Origin: CAINVV01 sp964506325
Lineage (GTDB): Bacteria; Bacteroidota; Bacteroidia; Bacteroidales; Prolixibacteraceae
DNA length: 6,157 nt
NCBI GenBank assembly: GCA_964506325.1
Contig: CAZDLO010000160.1
Span: 1 to 6,157 of the forward strand
Direction of reading: 5' to 3'
A model generated the notes under the pieces. That model ran no database searches. It was not told the origin of the DNA and saw only the letters and a program-made list of their open reading frames with translations. The translations under genes and the position numbers were made by a program. Below, in pieces: positions 1 to 5,558 of this stretch (position 1 is its first letter; the number at the start of each line of letters is the position of its first letter).

Positions 1-927
1 AACACGGTATTTGCCGGAGTTTTCATAGGTATACAACGGATCAACATCATACAGCACCGTCAGGAAGGAATCGACAGCAGCGGTACCGCCGCCCAGGGAT
101 TCAAGTACTTTCCTGTCCTTGAAAAGATACCATTCATAGGAATCCGGATCGCTGTTTTCACTAAGGTTTTTAAAATCTATATCGGCAGGTGCCTGTGGAT
201 AGACATACTGAGGATCCATTTTCTGGGGCGTACTCCACGAAAATTTGGCCACAGGTATCGGGGAATTATAACTGACTTCTGCACTTTTCCTGCACCCGGC
301 ACGGTCTGCCACCTCGAGGCGATAAATCGTAGTGGCTGACGGAGGTGATGAAATAGTGGGATTCTGTGCCGATGCGACCAGCTGGTTACCTGTGTACCAG
401 CTGTATTGGTAACCCGGATTAAGGAGGACCGGTTTTCCGGAGGTTAAATCGTAATACTGATAGGTTGCACCCCTGACAACAGATGAAAGTTTCAACATTG
501 TGCAGGTGGAAGCGGCAATGGTGGCTGTAGCATCCATCCAGCCGTTCATCACCCATGCCCTGAAGGTGAAATTGGTGCTGTTTTCTGTAAAGGTAACCTT
601 GTAACAACCGTCTGAAAGTTGGCTACGGGTAGAAGAAACACCTGTTTCACTGAAGAAATTCTCGAATGCCAAAGTTGCGGGATTGTATATTTCCCACGAA
701 AAACTGACAACCGATCCTTTTGACCTGGCGGTCAGGGATGCCGCAGGTACTCCCTCCTGGGTGCAATAGAAATAGACCGGATCATTCGACGGAAAGGTGG
801 GGTATGATGTGGTCTCACTGTGGCCAGAACTCCCGGAAGAAAGAGATTGTGACTTCAGTTGCGCAGGTAACATCAAAATCAGAAAAATCAGAAAAAAGCC
901 TGAAAAGCACCTTCGGTTTCCTACCAT
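1..927 (-). CDS. Secreted Ig/PKD-domain surface protein, N-terminal 309 codons (3' end outside window)
   Basis: The reading frame stays open on the minus strand from the ATG at 927 to the window edge, with an in-frame TAG further upstream. Residues 1-28 look like a Sec signal peptide: basic start (MVGNRRC), hydrophobic core around FFLIFLILML, probable cleavage near LKSQS. Part of that core is coded by a 9-bp direct repeat (878-895), giving Phe-Leu-Ile twice. The mature part is rich in Ser, Thr, Tyr and Asn. About 150-220 resembles an Ig-like module ending in IYRLEVADRAGC. About 225-309 begins a PKD-like module (PVAKFSW, then DIDFKNLSENSDPDSYEWYLF). Such modules are typical of large exported Bacteroidota adhesins, often carrying a C-terminal type IX secretion or gliding-associated domain; that end is not visible, so this route is inference. 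No enzymatic motif is seen. It is divergent from the helicase gene. The Ig/PKD class is fairly secure; the exact role is unknown. Confidence 0.85.
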   Translation of the reverse strand, partial: MVGNRRCFSGFFLIFLILMLPAQLKSQSLSSGSSGHSETTSYPTFPSNDPVYFYCTQEGVPAASLTARSKGSVVSFSWEIYNPATLAFENFFSETGVSSTRSQLSDGCYKVTFTENSTNFTFRAWVMNGWMDATATIAASTCTMLKLSSVVRGATYQYYDLTSGKPVLLNPGYQYSWYTGNQLVASAQNPTISSPPSATTIYRLEVADRAGCRKSAEVSYNSPIPVAKFSWSTPQKMDPQYVYPQAPADIDFKNLSENSDPDSYEWYLFKDRKVLESLGGGTAAVDSFLTVLYDVDPLYTYENSGKYRV

Positions 928-959
928 AACTTGAAATGTCTGAAAAAGAAACAAGTTTA

Positions 960-989
960 CAAATTTAAACAACTATCTGTGGCGACAAA
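960..989 (-). promoter_or_regulatory. Candidate Bacteroidota sigma-A promoter for the Ig/PKD protein gene
   Basis: Read on the minus strand, TTTG (989-986) is followed after 18 bp by TAAATTTG (967-960). This matches the phylum's TTTG / TAnnTTTG consensus, whose usual spacing is about 19 bp. The -7 box lies 32 bp before the ATG at 927, leaving a short leader with no Shine-Dalgarno, as is common in this phylum. The call rests on the motif alone. Confidence 0.5.
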
Positions 990-1017
990 GAATTTATTTT
1001 ACCGATTTTCAGGAAAC

Positions 1018-1044
1018 AACTGCAAACAATAAATTTATGCAGTT
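1018..1044. repeat. Inverted repeat AACTGCA-N13-TGCAGTT in the divergent intergenic region
   Basis: The two 7-bp arms (1018-1024 and 1038-1044) are perfect reverse complements around a 13-bp AT-rich spacer. Their centres are 20 bp apart, about two helical turns. The repeat lies between the outward-facing promoter candidates, and its right arm reaches the place expected for the helicase promoter's -33 element. It looks more like a site for a dimeric regulator than an RNA hairpin, because it lies upstream of both predicted transcript starts. Function is inferred. Confidence 0.4.
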
Positions 1045-1069
1045 CGTATAAAAGTAAGGCAGGCAGACT

Positions 1070-1077
1070 TATCTTTG
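1070..1077 (+). promoter_or_regulatory. Candidate -7 element (TATCTTTG) of the helicase gene promoter
   Basis: TATCTTTG fits the Bacteroidota TAnnTTTG -7 box exactly and lies 28 bp before the helicase start codon, which implies a leader of about 20 nt. The -33 element is poor: at a 19-bp spacing the bases are TATA, and the nearest TTTG-like sequence (TTCG, 1043-1046) is 23 bp away. The promoter may therefore be weak or need an activator, possibly one binding the adjacent inverted repeat. Confidence 0.5.
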
Positions 1078-1105
1078 CCAGACTTACAACTTAAAAAAGT
1101 GCATC

Positions 1106-3427
1106 TTGGCTAACTATCTGGATAATCTGAACGAGGCACAGCATCTTGCAGTCGTCAATTTTGAAGGGCCTTCCCTGATAATCGCCGGAGCAGGTTCCGG
1201 AAAAACCAGGGTTTTAACCTACCGTATCGCTCATTTGCTCAAAAATGGCGTACCCCCTTCCTCTATCCTGGCCCTCACTTTTACCAACAAGGCAGCACGG
1301 GAAATGAAAGAAAGGATTGCAAGTGTCGTTGGCCCTAACGTCGCCCGCTACCTCTGGATGGGGACATTCCATGCCATTTTCTCACGCATTCTCCGTGCAG
1401 AATCTTCACTTATCGATTACCCTTCCACCTTTACCATTTACGACACACAGGATGCGAAAAGCCTGCTCAGGACGATAATCAAAAGTCTCAACCTCGACGA
1501 GAACAGCTATAAGCCGGGAGTGGTAATGAACAGGATTTCGGCTGCAAAAAACAACCTCGTACTTCCGGCAGCATACAAACAAAATGATACCATCCGCGAG
1601 GCAGATAAGGCAGCACGGATTCCGGGAACCGGTGAGATTTACGAAGAATATGCGAGACGTTGTAAAAACGCCGGCGCCATGGATTTTGATGACCTGCTGC
1701 TCATTACGAACATACTTTTCAAACGTTTTCCGGAGACTCTGCTGAAATACCAGTCTCTTTTCCGCTACATCCTGGTGGATGAGTACCAGGATACCAATTT
1801 CTCACAATACGTGATAGTAAAAAAACTTGCAGAACTTCATCACAACATCAGTGTTGTGGGCGATGACGCACAAAGTATCTATTCCTTCCGGGGTGCCCGT
1901 ATTGAAAATATTCTGAATTTCAAAAGCGACTATCCCGAATTCAGTATTTACAAGCTTGAGCAAAACTACCGGTCTACCCAAACTATTGTCAATGCCGCCA
2001 ACAGCATCATCGCAAAAAATAAAAACCAGCTGCATAAAACAGTATACAGCGAGAATGTTGCTGGAGAAAAAATCAAGGTTCTCAATGCCCTGAACGACCA
2101 GGAGGAGGGCTTCCTGGTTGTCAACGAAATATTTCAGCTAAGGATGTCAGAACAAGACAGCTACTCCGATTTCGCCATCCTGTACCGGACCAATGCACAA
2201 TCGAGGGTTTTCGAGGAAGTGCTTCGCAAACGCAACATTCCTTACAAGATTTATGGTGGCCTTTCATTCTACCAGCGTAAGGAGATCAAGGATATCCTGG
2301 CATATTTCAGGCTGGTGATCAATCAAAAGGATGACGAGTCATTCAAACGTGTGATCAACTATCCTGCCAGGGGCATCGGAGCCACCACCATCGGCAAACT
2401 GGAGGAATTCGCTTCTGCGGCCAATTGCAGCATGTTTTCCGTGGCCCTTGATCCGGTCTTGCTTTCCAAGGCCGGTCTCAATGCAGGAACTTCAAAAAAA
2501 GTCCATGAATTTGCAAGCCTGATCATTTCATTTTCTGACAGGTCGGTCTCCACAGAGGCATATGATCTGGCACAAAAAATTGCTTCTGAATCAGGCATCC
2601 TGTCTGAGCTTTACCAGGATAAGTCACCTGAAAACATCAGCAGGTACGAGAACACACAGGAGCTGTTAAATGCGATTCAGCAGTTCACAATCAGTGCTGT
2701 AGAGGAAGGTAGCCCGGCATTACTGCCGAATTTCCTGGAGGAGGTATCCCTTCTTACCGACCAGGATAACGAAAAATCGGAAGATCACGACAAGGTAACC
2801 CTGATGACAGTTCATTCCTCCAAAGGCCTTGAATTTAAAAATGTTTTTATCGTCGGACTGGAGGAAAACCTTTTTCCGTCGGGTTATACAGGAACAATTA
2901 CCCTCTCGGAACTGGAAGAGGAAAGAAGGCTATTTTACGTTGCACTTACCCGTTCAAAAAACTACGCATTTCTTTCCTTTGCCCAACAGAGATTCAAATG
3001 GGGGAAAACCGAATTTTGCCATCCCAGCCGCTTTATAGGCGAGATTGATCCCCAATACCTTAATGTACAGAGCAGCCGGTTTTTCCAGCACCATGTCCAG
3101 GCAGATGATACAAATTCCCGGGACCGGTTCAGGCCTAACTCCTCCTCCTCCGAACGGACTTCTTTCCTCCCTCCAAAATCGTCCTCCACCCTGGGAAACA
3201 ACTACAGGAGAAGCAACGAAACCGTACCGAATGAGCCCTTTGATTCAGATGATCCTGATTCCTTGCGAGTTGGAATGCTCGTGGAGCACCAGCGCTTCGG
3301 AAGGGGGAAAATCATTGACCTGGAGGGTGTCATGCCAGAAATGAAAGCCAAAGTATTTTTTGCCAACGCCGGGGAAAAACAACTGTTGCTGAAGTTTGCC
3401 AAATTAAAAATCGCAGACAACCTTTAG
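1106..3427 (+). CDS. UvrD/PcrA-type ATP-dependent 3'-5' DNA helicase (SF1A)
   Basis: This is a complete 773-residue helicase of the usual UvrD/PcrA length. Such enzymes translocate 3'-5' on single-stranded DNA and unwind duplexes in nucleotide excision and mismatch repair and in clearing protein or transcription blocks. Motifs in order: Q motif (LNEAQ, 8-12), Walker A (AGAGSGKT, 27-34), Ia (LTFTNKAAREMKERI, 57-71), Ib (GTFHAIF, 86-92), Walker B (VDEYQD, 224-229), III (GDDAQSIYSFRGA, 252-264), IV (QNYRST, 286-291), V (TVHSSKGLEF, 568-577) and VI (EERRLFYVALTRSK, 605-618). A Ser/Asn/Arg-rich linker (about 655-715) leads to a C-terminal Tudor-like module (about 720-773; VGMLVEHQRFGRGKI to LLLKFAKLKIA), which in PcrA contacts RNA polymerase. 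The start is TTG: no in-frame ATG lies upstream, and the family N-terminus (YLDNLNEAQ) begins right there. UvrD and PcrA cannot be separated with confidence, so no symbol is given; RecB and Rep are less likely. Confidence 0.95.
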   Translation: MANYLDNLNEAQHLAVVNFEGPSLIIAGAGSGKTRVLTYRIAHLLKNGVPPSSILALTFTNKAAREMKERIASVVGPNVARYLWMGTFHAIFSRILRAESSLIDYPSTFTIYDTQDAKSLLRTIIKSLNLDENSYKPGVVMNRISAAKNNLVLPAAYKQNDTIREADKAARIPGTGEIYEEYARRCKNAGAMDFDDLLLITNILFKRFPETLLKYQSLFRYILVDEYQDTNFSQYVIVKKLAELHHNISVVGDDAQSIYSFRGARIENILNFKSDYPEFSIYKLEQNYRSTQTIVNAANSIIAKNKNQLHKTVYSENVAGEKIKVLNALNDQEEGFLVVNEIFQLRMSEQDSYSDFAILYRTNAQSRVFEEVLRKRNIPYKIYGGLSFYQRKEIKDILAYFRLVINQKDDESFKRVINYPARGIGATTIGKLEEFASAANCSMFSVALDPVLLSKAGLNAGTSKKVHEFASLIISFSDRSVSTEAYDLAQKIASESGILSELYQDKSPENISRYENTQELLNAIQQFTISAVEEGSPALLPNFLEEVSLLTDQDNEKSEDHDKVTLMTVHSSKGLEFKNVFIVGLEENLFPSGYTGTITLSELEEERRLFYVALTRSKNYAFLSFAQQRFKWGKTEFCHPSRFIGEIDPQYLNVQSSRFFQHHVQADDTNSRDRFRPNSSSSERTSFLPPKSSSTLGNNYRRSNETVPNEPFDSDDPDSLRVGMLVEHQRFGRGKIIDLEGVMPEMKAKVFFANAGEKQLLLKFAKLKIADNL

Positions 3428-3438
3428 GAATTTTTAGA

Positions 3439-3469
3439 TTTGATTTGACCGGCTTATTGTGTACCTTTG
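3439..3469 (+). promoter_or_regulatory. Bacteroidota sigma-A promoter for the DUF4290-murA operon
   Basis: TTTG (3439-3442), a 19-bp spacer and TACCTTTG (3462-3469) match the phylum consensus TTTG-N19-TAnnTTTG perfectly. Transcription would begin near 3475, leaving a leader of about 45 nt before the ATG at 3520. CCGGC (3449-3453) and GCCGG (3469-3473) flank the -7 box as a 5-bp inverted repeat, which could be chance. No terminator is visible between the helicase stop and this promoter, so read-through from the helicase gene is also possible. Confidence 0.7.
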
Positions 3470-3519
3470 CCGGGAGTTTATAAATATGCTTTGCAAAGAG
3501 CACTTAACTGAAAGTCATC

Positions 3520-4134
3520 ATGTTCAAAGATTATAATACCCAGAGAACCAAGATGAAGCTTCCTGAATATGGCAGGGCACTTCACAAAATGGTTGAACAC
3601 GTTCTTACCATTGAAGACCGCGATGAACGTAACCTGGCGGTAAAATCCATCATAGATATCATGGGGATGATGTACCCCTATTTGCGGGACATCAATGATT
3701 TCAAACATAAGCTTTGGGATCATATCGCCATCATGTCTGATTTTAAACTGGACATTGACTATCCCTATGATCCGCCGGTACCGGAAACCTTTACCGAGAA
3801 GCCCAAACATATCCCCTACAACCAATCGGATATAAAATACCGCCATTACGGCAAGATCATGGAGCAGCTCATCGAAAACATTGCCAAAATGGAGGATGAG
3901 AATCCTTCAAAAGTTCAAACCACCGAACAACTGGCCAACCAGATGAAAAAATCGTACCTCACCTGGAACAAGGACATGGTGGAGGATGAGAAGATCCTGG
4001 ATGACCTCAAGGTGATCTCGAGAGGCAGGCTGAAAGTCAGGGAGGATATCCACCTTCAGGAAGTAACTGACATCATCAAAATTCAGAAGAAAAAAACCAA
4101 ATCAAGCTCCGGATCCAACCGGAAACACAAATAG
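3520..4134 (+). CDS. DUF4290 family protein, function unknown
   Basis: This 204-residue protein is recognised as DUF4290, a Bacteroidota family of unassigned function, from the N-terminal YNTQRTKMKLPEYGR, the IEDRDERN stretch (31-38) and the signature DFKHKLWDHIAIMSDFKLDIDYPY (about 60-83). No signal peptide or membrane segment is seen, so it is probably cytoplasmic. It looks mostly helical: the conserved half is 1-85, a Pro-rich link (DYPYDPPVPETF) follows, then a charged second half (about 105-185). The Lys/Ser-rich tail (KIQKKKTKSSSGSNRKHK) could contact nucleic acid or an acidic partner, but that is a guess. The first ATG is chosen because the family motif begins five residues in. The gene has its own strong promoter candidate and ends 15 bp before murA, so the two are almost certainly co-transcribed; in this phylum the families are often neighbours. 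A link to cell-envelope growth is possible from context only. No catalytic motif is visible. Confidence 0.9.
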   Translation: MFKDYNTQRTKMKLPEYGRALHKMVEHVLTIEDRDERNLAVKSIIDIMGMMYPYLRDINDFKHKLWDHIAIMSDFKLDIDYPYDPPVPETFTEKPKHIPYNQSDIKYRHYGKIMEQLIENIAKMEDENPSKVQTTEQLANQMKKSYLTWNKDMVEDEKILDDLKVISRGRLKVREDIHLQEVTDIIKIQKKKTKSSSGSNRKHK

Positions 4135-4149
4135 ATCCTTCGGTATTTC

Positions 4150-5454
4150 ATGGCACGATTCATCATTGAAGGAGGAACAGCACTTAGCGGAAAATTAACT
4201 CCTCAGGGGGCCAAGAATGAGGCATTGCAGGTAATCTGTGCTACCCTCCTGACCGCAGAGACCGTTACTCTTTCCAATATCCCGGAAATCAGCGATGTGC
4301 TGAAGCTTATAGATATGCTCAGGAGCCTTGGGGTCAGTGTTGAGCGGCTCGAGAAGGGAACCTATGCCTTTTGTGCAGAAAACGTGAATGTTGATTTTCT
4401 CAACTCTCCTCTTTTTATACAGCAGGCCTCCGCGTTAAGAGGTTCTATCATGATCATTGGGCCAATGCTGGCGCGATTTGGCAAAGGTACCATACCTCAG
4501 CCCGGCGGTGATAAAATCGGAAGGAGAAGGCTTGATACACATTTCCACGGATTTGAATCACTGGGAGCCAATTTTGTTTTTGACGGTGATCACGGGTTGT
4601 ATAAGGTTGAAGCAAAAAAACTTAAGGGATGCTATATATTGCTGGACGAAGCTTCGGTAACCGGCACTGCCAACCTCATCATGGCTGCTGTATTGGCTGA
4701 AGGGACAACCACCATATACAACGCCGCCTGTGAACCATATGTTCAGCAACTGTGCCTGATGCTGGTCAGTATGGGTGCTTCAATCGAAGGAATCAGCTCC
4801 AATCTGCTGCGCATTCATGGCACGACCTCCCTCGGGGGATGCAAACACCGGCTGCTGCCCGACATGATTGAAGTTGGAAGCTTTATCGGACTGGCTGCCA
4901 TGACTTCTTCAGACCTTCTTATAAAAGATGTTGCCTACGATCAGCTTGGAATCATACCTGACTCGTTCAGAAAAATGGGGATCAACCTCGTAAGGAAAGG
5001 GGACGATATACACATTCCTGTTCAGGACCATTATGAAATCGAGTCATTTATTGATGGTTCCATTATGACAATTGCCGATGCCCCATGGCCGGGACTTACC
5101 CCCGACCTGCTGAGTATTTTCCTGGTGATTGCGACCCAGGCAAGGGGAAGTGTCCTGATTCACCAGAAAATGTTCGAAAGCAGGTTGTTCTTTGTAGACA
5201 GGCTCATTGACATGGGGTCCAAGATAATTCTGTGCGATCCGCACCGGGCCACTGTTATTGGGCTCGACCGTTCCCATCCGCTCAGGGGAACCCGTATGAC
5301 TTCCCCTGACATACGTGCCGGAGTGGCGCTGCTTATTGCAGCACTTTCTGCCAGCGGAACCTCTATTATTGACAACATAGATCAGATCGATCGTGGGTAT
5401 GAATCCATCGATGTAAGACTGAACGCAATCGGCGCAAAAATCAAAAGAGAATAA
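4150..5454 (+). CDS. murA: UDP-N-acetylglucosamine 1-carboxyvinyltransferase (MurA), Asp-type active site
   Basis: MurA transfers enolpyruvyl from phosphoenolpyruvate to UDP-N-acetylglucosamine, the first committed cytoplasmic step of peptidoglycan synthesis. The 434-residue length and the EPSP-synthase-like fold fit. Visible landmarks are Lys22-Asn23 (QGAKNEA, substrate binding), Arg97 (SALRGS), the catalytic loop PQPGGDKIGRRR (116-127), Asp319 (GLTPDLL, counterpart of E. coli Asp305), Asp387/Arg389 (PDIRAG) and Arg415 (IDRGYE). The loop residue that is Cys115 in E. coli is Asp121 here (GAT, 4510-4512). Cys is the residue alkylated by fosfomycin, and MurA proteins with Asp at this place, as in Mycobacterium tuberculosis, are active but resistant. 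All other key residues seen are kept, so the enzyme should be functional. The ATG at 4150 gives the standard N-terminus (ARFIIEGGTALSG). No Shine-Dalgarno is present. It follows the DUF4290 gene by 15 bp and probably depends on that promoter. Confidence 0.97.
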   Translation: MARFIIEGGTALSGKLTPQGAKNEALQVICATLLTAETVTLSNIPEISDVLKLIDMLRSLGVSVERLEKGTYAFCAENVNVDFLNSPLFIQQASALRGSIMIIGPMLARFGKGTIPQPGGDKIGRRRLDTHFHGFESLGANFVFDGDHGLYKVEAKKLKGCYILLDEASVTGTANLIMAAVLAEGTTTIYNAACEPYVQQLCLMLVSMGASIEGISSNLLRIHGTTSLGGCKHRLLPDMIEVGSFIGLAAMTSSDLLIKDVAYDQLGIIPDSFRKMGINLVRKGDDIHIPVQDHYEIESFIDGSIMTIADAPWPGLTPDLLSIFLVIATQARGSVLIHQKMFESRLFFVDRLIDMGSKIILCDPHRATVIGLDRSHPLRGTRMTSPDIRAGVALLIAALSASGTSIIDNIDQIDRGYESIDVRLNAIGAKIKRE

Positions 5455-5462
5455 TTTTACAG

Positions 5463-5499
5463 CTGTCAGTTTCCTTCATTTTAAAGTGTCAAAATGTCC
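5463..5499 (+). promoter_or_regulatory. TGTC half-site cluster upstream of grpE, candidate regulator-binding site
   Basis: Three copies of TGTC occur in 35 bp after the murA stop: in CTGTCAG (5463-5469), TGTCA (5487-5491) and TGTCC (5495-5499). The last two form the direct repeat TGTCAAAATGTC with an 8-bp period. They lie 12-48 bp upstream of the sigma-54-like core, where an enhancer-binding activator or a stress regulator could sit. No CIRCE element (the HrcA site) was found. Function is inferred from placement and repetition. Confidence 0.35.
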
Positions 5500-5510
5500 G
5501 AAAATGGTTA

Positions 5511-5526
5511 TTGGCAAGCTATTTGA
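5511..5526 (+). promoter_or_regulatory. Sigma-54-like promoter core for grpE
   Basis: TTGGCAAGCTATTTGA resembles the sigma-54 consensus TTGGCACG-N4-TTGC. The -24 half (TTGGCA) is exact except for A in place of C at the next base. The GG (5513-5514) and the -12 G (5525) have the proper 10-bp separation, but the -12 dinucleotide is GA rather than GC. Transcription would begin near 5537, about 20 nt before the grpE start. No good TTTG / TAnnTTTG pair was found in this gap; the nearest is CAGTTTTG (5538-5545), without a proper -33 box. Confidence 0.4.
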
Positions 5527-5558
5527 GGAGACTCTAACAGTTTTGTTTTAACCTATCA

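Noticed and set aside
878..895. 9-bp direct repeat ATCAGAAAA twice
   Set aside because: It codes for repeated Phe-Leu-Ile in the signal-peptide core. Two copies are too few to suggest phase variation, and a 9-bp change would keep the frame.
720..929. 69-codon plus-strand frame with a Lys/Ser-rich end
   Set aside because: It is antisense to the signal peptide and first domain of the Ig/PKD protein; the repeated SEKSEKS pattern is the complement of the hydrophobic-core codons.
3045..3344. 99-codon plus-strand frame inside the helicase gene
   Set aside because: It is a shifted-frame shadow over the low-complexity linker, and the helicase frame continues into a conserved C-terminal module.
3486..3536. 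16-codon upstream open frame (starting MLCKEHLTES) overlapping the DUF4290 start
   Set aside because: It lies in the predicted leader and could in principle act as a leader peptide, but it has no ribosome site, no amino-acid bias suggesting attenuation and no associated hairpins; probably chance.
3478..3846. 122-codon open frame on the minus strand opposite the DUF4290 gene
   Set aside because: It is antisense to a conserved coding region, with no start context and no family resemblance.
5455..5510. Possible terminator or CIRCE element after murA
   Set aside because: Only the short ACAGCTGT palindrome (5459-5466) is present, with no GC-rich stem followed by a T-run, and no TTAGCACTC/GAGTGCTAA pair.
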